Source: an uncultured Bacteroides sp. (lineage in GTDB: Bacteria; Bacteroidota; Bacteroidia; Cytophagales; Cyclobacteriaceae). From it: a stretch of DNA of 64,000 nucleotides. The notes under the pieces were generated by a model. That model had not been told where the DNA came from. It saw only the letters and a list, made by a program, of their open reading frames with translations, and did not search any database. The DNA lies in assembly GCA_902168185.1 (NCBI GenBank), contig CABHOV010000047.1:1-64000 (forward strand), given 5' to 3'. Positions 26,299 to 36,112 of the stretch are shown piece after piece (within the stretch, counting starts at the first letter, position 1; each line of letters begins with the position of its first letter). The position numbers and the translations under genes were made by a program.

Positions 26299-29229
26299 AT
26301 GCTTTTTGACCAACCAAAAATTGAGAAAAAAAATACTGCGCGTCCGGTTCTTCCACCGGGCACAGTCATCGATTATAAAATAGCTTTCTTATTCAACTTT
26401 GTTTCAGGAAAGTCAACGCGATTTGACCTGGAACCTGTTCTTGTATTCGAGAAGAACGGTGTTGTAGAGTATAAACGAATTTCGCTTCAGGCGGAAAGAG
26501 GTCTTGCTTACCTTCAACCTCTTGAAGATTCCTTTTACAAGGACTTGATGGAGTTCTCGGACCATCAGTTGTTGGACTGGATGACCCGTACTGGCAATCG
26601 CTATATACGGAATCACTCCGGCTCGTGGGCACATGTCTCTGCAAAGGAATTGATAAACCTGCGAAAGCACTATATCAATCTGCTGCACAAGCTTTGGCCT
26701 ACTTTGAGTACATGGCCTGCTATATTTATACTGAAAGCCGGAAGATTTCTGAATTATTCACAACTGCCGGTTAAGCTTGGCAAAGAACCTGCACGATTTA
26801 GTTTTACAGCAGATCGCAACGGCGATTTGATTGTACTGAAATTAGTGTTGTGGCTCGATGGTAAAAAAGCTGATCTCCGTTTACTCTCCGGCTTTATGCT
26901 CGAGCACGAAGGTATACTATATCTTCCCCCCGACCCAGCAGCGCTTTCATTGATCGATCTCTTTCGCAACGGTCCGCTGACATTTCCGATGTCTCAACGG
27001 GCAGATGTGATGCAGCGCTATATAAATCCTTGGCTTGAGAAGTATGAAGTTATCATCAGCGACAAGCTGGGGATTGAATTTGTGAGCCCCGAGTTGCAGC
27101 CACGCGTTATGTTGAGCGAGCTGAATGAAAGCAACCTGATGATCCGTCCACAATTTTCATACGAAGACGTAGTGGTGGATTACAGCGAAGAGCGTAGTCA
27201 TGTAGCAGACTCAGTCGAAAAACTACGGGTGATTAAACGTAACGCTGACGAGGAGAAAAAACTATATGAATACCTGCGCACGTTGCATCCGTCCTTTTCC
27301 AGCCAACGCAATAATCAATATTACTATCTTCCGTTCGCGGATGTTATGAAGCATGGCTGGTTCATTGGCATGATGCGCAATGTACAACAGGAGGGCTATG
27401 CGGTGCATGGGTTACAAGAGCTTAAAAAATTCCGCTATACTACACATATACCACGCTTCAACATTACGGCGAGCAGCAACACCGACTGGTTCGATCTGAA
27501 GGTAACCATACAATGGGGCGAACATATGGTATCGCTCAAGGAAATCAGGCGTGCTATCCTCAACAAACAGGATACGATCATGCTGGAAGACGGCACACTC
27601 GGTCATATACCCGAAGAATGGATCAGCCAATATAGTTTACTCTTAAGAACGGGAACAGAAGAGAACGGTACATTAAAAGTGAGCAAGCTTCACTATACCT
27701 TGCTCGAAGAGATCCTGGACAAGATTGATGACAACACAGTACAGCAAGATATAGCAGCACGCAAACGAAAATTGCTGGAATACGACACTATACAGAAGGC
27801 ATCACTGTCAACGGAAATAAAAGCAAGCCTGCGTCCCTACCAGTTATCCGGATTTCATTGGTTGCAAACACTGGATGAATTAGGATACGGAGGCTGCCTG
27901 GCCGATGACATGGGTCTTGGTAAAACACTCCAGACTATATCTTTCCTGCAGTATCTGAAAGAAAAATATCCAGGCAGCACACAACTCGTGGTTTGTCCTA
28001 CTTCTCTTATTTTTAACTGGGAAAATGAAATTCAAAAATTCTGTCCTTCGCTGAGACACTATACTTACTATGGATTGCAGCGTGAATTTACAGAAGCACA
28101 TTTTTCAGAATATGATATTGTACTCACTACCTATGGCGTGGTGCGAAACGACCTGGAAAATTTAAGCGGTTTTCTCTGGCAGTATATAATTCTTGATGAG
28201 AGCCAGGCTATAAAAAATCCGGATGCACGTGTTACCAAAGCTGTACAACAGCTACATGCAGTGAACCGTGTTATACTCAGCGGTACTCCGGTGCAGAACA
28301 ATACATCTGATCTTTTTGCACAATTTAATTTTCTGAATCCCGGCTTGCTGGGAACGCGTGAATTCTTTAACCGTGAATTTGCACAGCCTATAGATAAGCA
28401 AGGGAATAAAGAAAAAACGCAGTATCTCAAACGACTCATTCACCCATTTACCTTAAGGCGCACCAAAGAGCAGGTAGCCAAAGACCTTCCTGACAAGACG
28501 GTAACGGTGCTGTGGTGTACGATGGATGCTGCCCAACGAAGGATATATAATCAGTATCGGGACAATTACCGGAACCTGTTATTGAAACGAATTGATGAAG
28601 AAGGTATAGCCAAGTCCGGTATATATGTACTCGAAGGCTTATTACGCCTTCGCCAGATTTGTGATCACCCTGCCATGCTCGATCATATTCCTGGTAATGA
28701 TGAAGAAGCCGTAAAGAGCTCTGTAAAGATCGAAGAGCTTACACGCGAGTTGCAGGAGAACGCGGGCAATCACAAGTTCCTGGTGTTCTCTCAGTTCACC
28801 GAAATGTTACACCTTATCAAAAAGGAATTTGATGAAACGGGTATAAGTTATTGCTACCTGGATGGAAGCACTTCGCTTGCAAAACGTAAAACTGAAGTGG
28901 AGAGATTCCAGGAAGATGAAACCGTTAAGGCTTTCCTCATTTCATTGAAAGCCGGTGGCGTAGGTCTTAACCTTACGGTAGCCGACTATGTATACCTGGT
29001 AGACCCATGGTGGAACCCGGCTGCCGAACAACAGGCCATCGACCGTGCACATCGTATAGGCCAGAAGCGAAAAGTATTCGCCTATAAAATGATCTGCAAA
29101 GATACAGTAGAGGAAAAGATCCTGCAGATGCAGGAAAAAAAGAAAATGCTCGCAGACGAACTGATTCACGAGGACGCTGGATTCGTCAAAAATCTTTCTC
29201 GTGATGATATAGAGTTTCTATTTGGTTAA
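26299..29229 (+). CDS. SNF2-family DNA-dependent ATPase (DEAD/DEAH helicase superfamily 2)
   Basis: About 976 residues from the ATG at 26299 (MLFDQPKIEKKN); the frame also opens at a TTG at 26233, which I reject in favour of the ATG. The first about 500 residues are the poorly conserved bacterial SNF2-associated region. The ATPase core follows: motif I DDMGLGKTLQT (about 536-546), Ia VVCPTSLIFNW, II LDESQAIKNP (DESQ instead of DEAH), III LSGTPVQNN, then the C-terminal lobe with LDGSTSLAKR, SLKAGGVGLNLT and WWNPAAEQQAIDRAHRIGQ. These proteins translocate on duplex DNA and remodel protein-DNA complexes. No nuclease, methylase or other partner gene accompanies it, which argues for a housekeeping role rather than a defence island. 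A terminator hairpin follows at 29261-29288. Confidence 0.92.
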   Translation: MLFDQPKIEKKNTARPVLPPGTVIDYKIAFLFNFVSGKSTRFDLEPVLVFEKNGVVEYKRISLQAERGLAYLQPLEDSFYKDLMEFSDHQLLDWMTRTGNRYIRNHSGSWAHVSAKELINLRKHYINLLHKLWPTLSTWPAIFILKAGRFLNYSQLPVKLGKEPARFSFTADRNGDLIVLKLVLWLDGKKADLRLLSGFMLEHEGILYLPPDPAALSLIDLFRNGPLTFPMSQRADVMQRYINPWLEKYEVIISDKLGIEFVSPELQPRVMLSELNESNLMIRPQFSYEDVVVDYSEERSHVADSVEKLRVIKRNADEEKKLYEYLRTLHPSFSSQRNNQYYYLPFADVMKHGWFIGMMRNVQQEGYAVHGLQELKKFRYTTHIPRFNITASSNTDWFDLKVTIQWGEHMVSLKEIRRAILNKQDTIMLEDGTLGHIPEEWISQYSLLLRTGTEENGTLKVSKLHYTLLEEILDKIDDNTVQQDIAARKRKLLEYDTIQKASLSTEIKASLRPYQLSGFHWLQTLDELGYGGCLADDMGLGKTLQTISFLQYLKEKYPGSTQLVVCPTSLIFNWENEIQKFCPSLRHYTYYGLQREFTEAHFSEYDIVLTTYGVVRNDLENLSGFLWQYIILDESQAIKNPDARVTKAVQQLHAVNRVILSGTPVQNNTSDLFAQFNFLNPGLLGTREFFNREFAQPIDKQGNKEKTQYLKRLIHPFTLRRTKEQVAKDLPDKTVTVLWCTMDAAQRRIYNQYRDNYRNLLLKRIDEEGIAKSGIYVLEGLLRLRQICDHPAMLDHIPGNDEEAVKSSVKIEELTRELQENAGNHKFLVFSQFTEMLHLIKKEFDETGISYCYLDGSTSLAKRKTEVERFQEDETVKAFLISLKAGGVGLNLTVADYVYLVDPWWNPAAEQQAIDRAHRIGQKRKVFAYKMICKDTVEEKILQMQEKKKMLADELIHEDAGFVKNLSRDDIEFLFG

Positions 29230-29260
29230 GCACACGGCTTACAATATTGAGTCCCTATAC

Positions 29261-29288
29261 AAGGCCATCTCCCAACGGAGATGGCCTT
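29261..29288 (+). terminator. Hairpin terminator after the SNF2 gene
   Basis: A perfect 12-bp stem (29261-29272 with 29277-29288) encloses a 4-nt loop CAAC, about 30 bases after the SNF2 stop, followed by a T-rich run. It fits an intrinsic terminator for the rightward gene. Confidence 0.85.
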
Positions 29289-29797
29289 TGTCTTTTATCG
29301 TTTTGCGCAAAGACAGGGATATATACCTATATCATCCTGATCGCACTGATAGCTCTGACCGGCGATTGGGTAGCGGGATGGTCAGAGCCACCGCAGATTT
29401 TGCCAGGGATTCTACAATCTGAATGGTCTCACACTTCTTCTCCTATGGCAGGAAGAACTACGCTTTAATCAATCATCGAAAGAACAGACCGGTAAAATCG
29501 CGCTGGTGTAGTCTTGTCACAAATCGGGTAAAGCAATACGAAGTTGGTATGATTATTTATTCCCTTCACCAGCCCGGAAAGCGCAAGAAAAGTGGTGAAT
29601 GTTGGGAAAAGATATTTCCGGATATATATAGAAAGCCTCCGTGTTATACCGGAGACTTCTTGTTTACATCGATACAAATTTCAGTTACATCTATATAAAT
29701 AAAGTATTCGTCACATACAGGAAGAAATTCTTTATGGATCAGTTTCGCGTATTTATTTTAGGTAGGTCTATATATCGTGTAAATCGTCTTTAACTCT
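29289..29797. other. Intergenic region with inverted repeat, no confident gene
   Basis: About 510 bases upstream of the secreted esterase gene. Short overlapping frames in it (for example 29423-29698) show no protein-like composition. A 9-bp inverted repeat (29352-29360 and 29380-29388, 19-nt spacer) is present. The promoter of the 1799-residue esterase should be near the right end, but I cannot point to it. Confidence 0.5.
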
Positions 29798-32700
29798 ATG
29801 CATTTTTTTTACAGATCCTTCAAGTATACACTGGCAATATTCTACATCGTTGCCTCAGCCTATTCAACATTTGCTCAAACCGTTATTCACTATGACAGTG
29901 GGTATACTCTTCGTAACAACCAACTGGGCCACTATCACAAAATGGCAAACTTCAGTAACGAAGCGTTGCTGCGGGAATTTACATATTGGAAAACCGTGAA
30001 CGGTGCCGTTACAGAGTTCCTGAATTTCAGAGTGATGTTTCCAACGGGATTCAACAAGAATAACACGTCCACGAAATATCCGCTCATTGTGATGATGCAT
30101 GGTGCCGGTGAATCCGGACGCTCGTGGGAAGGACATTATAATTATGGACCCGAAGATGCGCGGTTCGATAACAACAGTACGAACACTGCATATCCGGGGC
30201 CCTCACACGTGGCGGCTGTACTTCGATCTCCTTCGGATCCGCGTGCATTTCCCGGCATTGTCATTATACCGCAGGTAAGTCACAGCGGCAGTTGGCAAAA
30301 TGGTTGGGAAGACGGAGCGCTTGGCGCCAATATGCGCATGACCATTGGTGTGATTGAACATTTCATTCAGCAGTATAATGTTGATCGCGATCGCATCGCT
30401 GTGCACGGACTGTCCAATGGAGCGAAGGGTACATGGGATGCTGCGGCCAAACGCCCTGATCTTTTCGCGGCCATGCTGCCGATGTCTGGTGTGGGAAGTA
30501 ATTTCGAGGCGATGTCGGATATACTGGTAACGATGCCCATCTGGTTGTTCCAGGGAGGCACGGACACAAATCCGAAACCACAGGCATCACAAGACTTGGT
30601 AGACCTGCTCAAAAGTAAAGGTGGTGATCCCATCTATACTGTATATCCAACCTTAGGTCACAACACATGGACTACCGCCTACGCGGAGCCCAATTTCTTC
30701 TCCTGGATTCTGCAGCAAAACAAAAAGAATATATATGTATTTGGCCGCCAAACGGAGCTTTGTGAAAACGGTGCTATAAAACTTGGCTTCTCGGATGGTT
30801 TCCTTGCATACCAGTGGACTTTTAACGGAGCTGACATACCGGGTGCTACATCGCGGTTCTATACCTTGAATCAGACTGGTATATATACCGTTAAATTTAA
30901 AAGAAGCGAAACGGAGTGGGACGAATCATTCCCGGTAGAGATCACACCTAAATCTGCCTCTACCTATTCTCCGGAACTTACCAATACCGGAACACGAATT
31001 ATACCAATTGATTTCACGGGGACAAAAAATGACACGCTTAAACTTATAGCACCTGAAGGCTTCCCTCAATATTACTGGTATAAAAACGGAGCTCCGTTTG
31101 ATACCACAACGGCCCATACAAAAGTTGCATACTTCCTGACAGGTTCAGGAACAGTAGGCACCGCAGCACAGGCGGGTGAATACGCTGTAAGAGTAAAGGA
31201 GAATTCGGGGTGTGAAAGTTTACTATCACCTGCCATCACCGTAAGCTATACCAGCCCGCATGTTATACCCAATGCTCCAACCCTGGCAGCAAGTGGTATA
31301 TCTGCTGTCTCTGAAAAAGAAGTACAGCTCCAATGGACCGACAACTCCGCCAACGAAGAGTACTTTGAAATCTGGAGAAACCGAACCAACACGAATGGCT
31401 ATACCAGTCAGCCCTATAAGTTGGTTGCCACGGTACCGGCCAATACAACAAGTTATAACGACACGAACCTGCGTCCGCTGGCCCGATACTTTTACCGCGT
31501 TCGTGCTGTCGGCTCAGGTGATGGAAAGTTTGCTACCACCGAAGTGAACATCACCTTGCCAAACGATGCAACCAAGCCAACGCCACCTGAAAATCTTACC
31601 GTTACCGATATTGAAGATACCCAGATCTCTATTGCCTGGGATGCTTCTTCCGATAACGATCAAATTGCAGGGTATGAAGTATACCTTGGTTCTACCATTG
31701 TAGATACGGTTACCACCACCAGCTATACTTTCATCAACCTCACCCCCAGCACAACCTATTTTATTAATGTCCGCGCAATAGATTCCCGCGGCAATTTTTC
31801 CGATTTCCCCGGTGAAGCTATAGACGTTACCACGTTGACTCCTCAAAATGGATTGCTATACTCCTATTATGAACCGCTTAACGTGCCCACCACCTTTACA
31901 TTGGCGGAATACTTCAGTACGCCGCAAACGCCTGTAAAGCAAGGCGTGGTCAGTAACTTTGATATATCTGTACGAAACCGGGATATAAAATTTGCTTTCG
32001 TATTTGAAGGGTATATCAAGATCAACACAGCCGGCAACTATATATTTTATTCGAGGTCCGATGACGGAAGCCGGGTATATATAGACGGCGTTCTTCAAAT
32101 CGACAACGATGCGCTACACGATGGTACGGTAGAGAAGAACAAAACGATAAACTTCACCACAACCGGCAAGCATTCTATTCGCGTAGAATACTTCTATGCG
32201 AACAGCCTTGCGCAAACATTAGCCGTTACCTACGATCCGCCTGGCACCGGAACAGGACTCGGCAAGCAAACCATTCCTGATACCCTGCTATACCGTACCT
32301 CAGCCACTCCGGTCTCATACTACTCGAAGGCATCCGGTGATCTGAATGATGTCGCCACCTGGGGAACGGCAAGCAACGGAGGGGGTACTGCACCAATAAA
32401 CTTCACAGACGCCTATCAGTATTTTTATATCAGCAATCGCCCAGGAACCACCACACTATCTGCCCCCTGGGCGGTGACAGGTGCTGGCTCCAAAGTTATC
32501 CTTGGATCGAACTTAACCCTTACGCTAAACGAAGCATTGACGGGTACACTGGAAGCTGGTGATAACACGGTGATCAACCTCAATCACGAGACTATACCTA
32601 CACTCGGCACATTGGCGCCAACATCCACAGTAAACTTTAATGTTACCGGTACAGTGCCGAACAGTGCCTATGGAAATCTAAACCTGACCACCGCGACAAC

Positions 32701-35197
32701 AACTAAAACTTTACCGCTTAGCTCCATTGCTGTAAGGGGTAATCTGACCGTTGCTGATGGTGTTACCCTTCAGGGAAGTGAAGCGAATAAATCTATTGTA
32801 ACCGTGGACGGAGACATGACTTTTCTTGGATCGGCCAGCGGACTTCCATCCGGTCAATTATATTCCCTTGCTTTCAGGGGTGGCAAGAGTCACACGCTGA
32901 CACTAAGCCCGGAGGAAGGCTTGAATATATACCAGCTTATGCTGGACTATGGTGATGCGTTAACGCTTGAGAAAAGTTCATCCGATCCGGTCGACATTCA
33001 AATCGGTAACAGCAGTGGTGGCGGATTGATACTCAACACGGGTGCTATATTTCAAGTTGATAATAACAATTTATCGCTCACCGGTAATGTAGCCATGAAT
33101 CCAAACGGTGAAACCGGGGTGATTGCAATGAAGGGTGGCGACCTTACGATCAACACAACGTCTGCATTATCTTCTACCATTGCCTTTGCTGAGACTGCCG
33201 ATAGTATTCACAACCTTACTTTGTCATCGGCCAATGCCGGTAAATTTAATTTACAGAATTCTGTGAAGGTAAAGAACCTGGTGACGCTCACCAAAGGCGA
33301 ACTCAACAGCTATAGTGGCAACCTGGTATTGGTGTCCGATAAAAATGGAAGTGCGCGTATAGGTCCTCTTCCCTCCGGAGCAAAAATCACCGGTGATATT
33401 GTTTATCAACGGTATATGGATGGTGAGGGCAGAATATACCGCTATATAGCATCGCCTATAAAAGAGTTTCGCGTTGCGGACATCCAAAACTATATACCGG
33501 TAACCGGTTTATTCAAAGGACAAAGTTCAGGTCCCGGTATCAACTCAGCAACGCCATCTTTATTCTACTACAATGAGCCTGCCGGTGGATGGCAGAGTTT
33601 CCCTCCTGAAGGTGGTTCCAATGACGATACATTACGCATCGGCAAAGGATACTCAATCTTTGTTCGTGAAGCAACAAATCCTACAACGTGGGAGGCTACG
33701 GGTAGTCCGTATCAAGGTAACTTTGTGTTCCCCTTAACCGGAGGAACGCTCGGTCAGGACAATGGATGGAATTTACTGGGCAACCCATACCCTGCTCCTA
33801 TACAATGGACCGGTGCTGCCGATGCAAAATGGAATTCACTTCAGAATGTAAGCAACACCGTACATGTTCGCGAAAACTTTGGTGCCGAGTATAGATGGCG
33901 CGTGTGGAATGGTACCACCGGAAATCTTGCCAATGGTATTATTGCACCGGGCCAATCGTTCTGGGTACAAACAACATCGAATGCTCCTGCATTGAGTATA
34001 ACTGAAAATGCTAAGGTTACCACAGACGGTTCGTTTTACCGGGATGACAACACTCCGGAAGCTATCGAAATCAGCATGACCAATGGCACCTTTACCGATG
34101 AAACCTATATCCAGCTCGCGTCCACCGGAAGCAACCGGTATACCAAGGCTGAAGATGCCGTCAAGCAATTGAATACTTACTTCAATCTCTCGTCACGATC
34201 AGAAGACAGTGTTGCTCTTGCCATCAACAGGATCTCAACAGATTTCTGCCAGCAGAATATACCCTTGCAAATCGATAACGCATCCAATGGCGGCTATGCG
34301 TTGAAATTTAAAGGTGTTGACAATACGATCACGAAAGTATATTTAAAAGATATATATCTCGACAAGAAGGTGGAAATCACCAACGACCTGGTATATAGTT
34401 TCGCGGTGACCAGCAGTCCGCTGTCCAAAGGATCACGTTTTGAAATTATACTGGACAGGCCAGCTGTTACATCGGTAACTTCAATGAGCGCATCACAAGG
34501 TTGTGAAAGTGATCCCCTCATTACGCTTGAAGATACTCAGGCCGATGTAGGATACCAGGCATTTCTGGGAGATATACCTGTATCGGAGAGACGAATATCA
34601 CCCGGTGGTATAGTTGAACTTCCGCTTGACTATAGCCGAATGCACAGCGGTGCTTTTGACGTTGTTATTAAGGCCGGATACGGATCCGGTGATTGTCCTG
34701 CCGTTGCTATGGCTAAGACGGTAAACGTGGTCATCGATTCTTTACCCAAGCCCTATATTACCGTTGCTGGCAACACGCTTTCTACAACACATCGGAACGG
34801 CCAGCAATATCAATGGTTCCTGGATGGTGAACTTTTAGCAAGCGAAACTATGTCATCCATCACACCGATTGTCTATGGAGAATATGCAGTAGCCGTTACG
34901 TGGGGAAGCTGTCTGAAAGCATCGGATACAATTCGCTATACGCCAACCGGCAGCGAAGTTTCATTGGAGAAAATGGCAACCGTCTCTCCCAATCCGTTTA
35001 CAGATAAACTAACAATCATGCTGCGAGATCGCTCTGTAAAAACAATTTCCATCTCAAACCTGGTAGGGAAAGTGATCACCGAAAAAACGATAAGCACGCA
35101 GGATGAAAGTGTAACCTTCGACCTGACCGATATAGCGCAAGGCACCTATATATTATCGATTGGTGATGCCCGGTATAAAGTCGTTAAGAAAACATAA
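29798..35197 (+). CDS. Secreted multidomain esterase with FnIII, PA14 and type A (T9SS) sorting domain
   Basis: A 1799-residue exported protein. The signal peptide ends before QTVIHYDSG (about residue 27). Residues about 75-310 form an alpha/beta-hydrolase of the PHB-depolymerase/CE1 kind: oxyanion region MMHGAGESG, nucleophile Ser207 in HGLSNGAKG, Asp256 in FQGGTDTN and His288 in TLGHNTW. Ig-like segments follow, then two fibronectin type III domains (about 490-690), a PA14 domain (about 700-810: YSYYEPLN, GYIKINTAGNYIFYSRSDDGSRVYIDG), a long beta-solenoid-like stretch, and a C-terminal type A sorting domain (SPNPFTDKL ... GTYILSIGDARYKVVKK). The enzyme probably removes ester groups from plant or algal polysaccharide and is surface-attached or released by type IX secretion. 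The substrate is not determinable here. Confidence 0.9.
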   Translation: MHFFYRSFKYTLAIFYIVASAYSTFAQTVIHYDSGYTLRNNQLGHYHKMANFSNEALLREFTYWKTVNGAVTEFLNFRVMFPTGFNKNNTSTKYPLIVMMHGAGESGRSWEGHYNYGPEDARFDNNSTNTAYPGPSHVAAVLRSPSDPRAFPGIVIIPQVSHSGSWQNGWEDGALGANMRMTIGVIEHFIQQYNVDRDRIAVHGLSNGAKGTWDAAAKRPDLFAAMLPMSGVGSNFEAMSDILVTMPIWLFQGGTDTNPKPQASQDLVDLLKSKGGDPIYTVYPTLGHNTWTTAYAEPNFFSWILQQNKKNIYVFGRQTELCENGAIKLGFSDGFLAYQWTFNGADIPGATSRFYTLNQTGIYTVKFKRSETEWDESFPVEITPKSASTYSPELTNTGTRIIPIDFTGTKNDTLKLIAPEGFPQYYWYKNGAPFDTTTAHTKVAYFLTGSGTVGTAAQAGEYAVRVKENSGCESLLSPAITVSYTSPHVIPNAPTLAASGISAVSEKEVQLQWTDNSANEEYFEIWRNRTNTNGYTSQPYKLVATVPANTTSYNDTNLRPLARYFYRVRAVGSGDGKFATTEVNITLPNDATKPTPPENLTVTDIEDTQISIAWDASSDNDQIAGYEVYLGSTIVDTVTTTSYTFINLTPSTTYFINVRAIDSRGNFSDFPGEAIDVTTLTPQNGLLYSYYEPLNVPTTFTLAEYFSTPQTPVKQGVVSNFDISVRNRDIKFAFVFEGYIKINTAGNYIFYSRSDDGSRVYIDGVLQIDNDALHDGTVEKNKTINFTTTGKHSIRVEYFYANSLAQTLAVTYDPPGTGTGLGKQTIPDTLLYRTSATPVSYYSKASGDLNDVATWGTASNGGGTAPINFTDAYQYFYISNRPGTTTLSAPWAVTGAGSKVILGSNLTLTLNEALTGTLEAGDNTVINLNHETIPTLGTLAPTSTVNFNVTGTVPNSAYGNLNLTTATTTKTLPLSSIAVRGNLTVADGVTLQGSEANKSIVTVDGDMTFLGSASGLPSGQLYSLAFRGGKSHTLTLSPEEGLNIYQLMLDYGDALTLEKSSSDPVDIQIGNSSGGGLILNTGAIFQVDNNNLSLTGNVAMNPNGETGVIAMKGGDLTINTTSALSSTIAFAETADSIHNLTLSSANAGKFNLQNSVKVKNLVTLTKGELNSYSGNLVLVSDKNGSARIGPLPSGAKITGDIVYQRYMDGEGRIYRYIASPIKEFRVADIQNYIPVTGLFKGQSSGPGINSATPSLFYYNEPAGGWQSFPPEGGSNDDTLRIGKGYSIFVREATNPTTWEATGSPYQGNFVFPLTGGTLGQDNGWNLLGNPYPAPIQWTGAADAKWNSLQNVSNTVHVRENFGAEYRWRVWNGTTGNLANGIIAPGQSFWVQTTSNAPALSITENAKVTTDGSFYRDDNTPEAIEISMTNGTFTDETYIQLASTGSNRYTKAEDAVKQLNTYFNLSSRSEDSVALAINRISTDFCQQNIPLQIDNASNGGYALKFKGVDNTITKVYLKDIYLDKKVEITNDLVYSFAVTSSPLSKGSRFEIILDRPAVTSVTSMSASQGCESDPLITLEDTQADVGYQAFLGDIPVSERRISPGGIVELPLDYSRMHSGAFDVVIKAGYGSGDCPAVAMAKTVNVVIDSLPKPYITVAGNTLSTTHRNGQQYQWFLDGELLASETMSSITPIVYGEYAVAVTWGSCLKASDTIRYTPTGSEVSLEKMATVSPNPFTDKLTIMLRDRSVKTISISNLVGKVITEKTISTQDESVTFDLTDIAQGTYILSIGDARYKVVKKT

Positions 35198-35219
35198 AAG
35201 TGTCAATCATTCACAAACC

Positions 35220-36050
35220 TTAATGACTAAACTTGATTGCATATATACTTGGCCAGAACTTGCCTGTGATGTAAACATTTCGACTGGCAGGATCATACGC
35301 TATACCGTTCATCTCAAGTGAATTTTCGTTCCTGGAGCGAGCGTCCATTGCAAGCGAAGTCAGATCTATACGCCCTGCTATCGTACCGGTAGCAGGGTCT
35401 ATTTTCAGAATATAGTTTGTGGTATATAGATTGGCATAAATAAAGCCATGGATGTACTCGAGCTCATTTACATTGCGTACAGGGCCTGTATTATCGCGAA
35501 CATGAATAGTCTTCACCGGTTTTAACGTTGCCGAATCAAGATAGGTGAGTTTATCGGTGCCATCACTCATGATGAGGTGTACACCATCCGTTGTAAGCCC
35601 CCAGCCTTCCGGGGTGGTTAACGTAAATTCTCCTGTCTTGCTAAAAGTCGTTGCATCATATATATAGCCTTTCTTCTCCCGGTAGGTAAGCTGGTATAGC
35701 TTATGGTTCAGGAACGTGATGCCTTCACCGAAAAGGTTTCGGTCGATCTCTACTTTCGGGTCAATCTTCCCGGTCTGCAAATTCAGGACACCTGCGAGTG
35801 ATCGCGTATTCGGCATTTCGAGTGGAGACCCCGTACTTTCATATAGCGCGCCCTGATGCATGAGCAATCCTTCCGTAAATGAATTTGTATCGTGCGGATA
35901 GGTCGCTACCACACCATAGTTTATAGCAGGGGGCGCATCCGCTGATGCCTGTGGTGAAGTCTTATCCTTGCGATCTGTATTGCATGCAGACAAGAGGAAA
36001 AGGACAATAATCAGCAATGGAAAGAAAACATGAGAGTGAAGTACGTGCAA
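35220..36050 (-). CDS. Glutaminyl-peptide cyclotransferase (plant-type QC) lipoprotein
   Basis: A 276-residue protein of the beta-propeller glutamine cyclotransferase family (plant/bacterial type). The N-terminus is a lipoprotein signal with lipobox LSAC (Cys about 22). Family signatures are visible: YPHDTNSFTEGLLMHQGALYESTG (Glu in FTEG), LFGEGITFLNHKLYQLTYREK, VRNVNELEYIHGFIYAN, and ENSLEMNGIAYDP near the end. It turns N-terminal Gln into pyroglutamate on exported proteins in the periplasm. The start appears to be TTG at 36050: an in-frame stop lies shortly upstream and there is no ATG before the lipobox. It follows the OmpR-type regulator by about 60 bases on the same strand, so it may be in that operon. 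It converges on the esterase gene with about 22 bases between stops. Confidence 0.88.
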   Translation of the reverse strand: MHVLHSHVFFPLLIIVLFLLSACNTDRKDKTSPQASADAPPAINYGVVATYPHDTNSFTEGLLMHQGALYESTGSPLEMPNTRSLAGVLNLQTGKIDPKVEIDRNLFGEGITFLNHKLYQLTYREKKGYIYDATTFSKTGEFTLTTPEGWGLTTDGVHLIMSDGTDKLTYLDSATLKPVKTIHVRDNTGPVRNVNELEYIHGFIYANLYTTNYILKIDPATGTIAGRIDLTSLAMDARSRNENSLEMNGIAYDPASRNVYITGKFWPSIYAIKFSH

Positions 36051-36112
36051 AGAAAAATTGTTTAATGCGCCTCGAAGATACAGATTACGTTTAAACTTGC
36101 GCTACCCGTATT

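Noticed and set aside
26299-29229. SNF2 ATPase as part of a defence island
   Set aside because: No nuclease, methyltransferase, DUF partner or mobile-element gene is adjacent; it stands alone with its own terminator.
29247-29698. Short rightward frames after the SNF2 gene
   Set aside because: The first starts within the terminator region and overlaps other frames; composition and position argue against genes.
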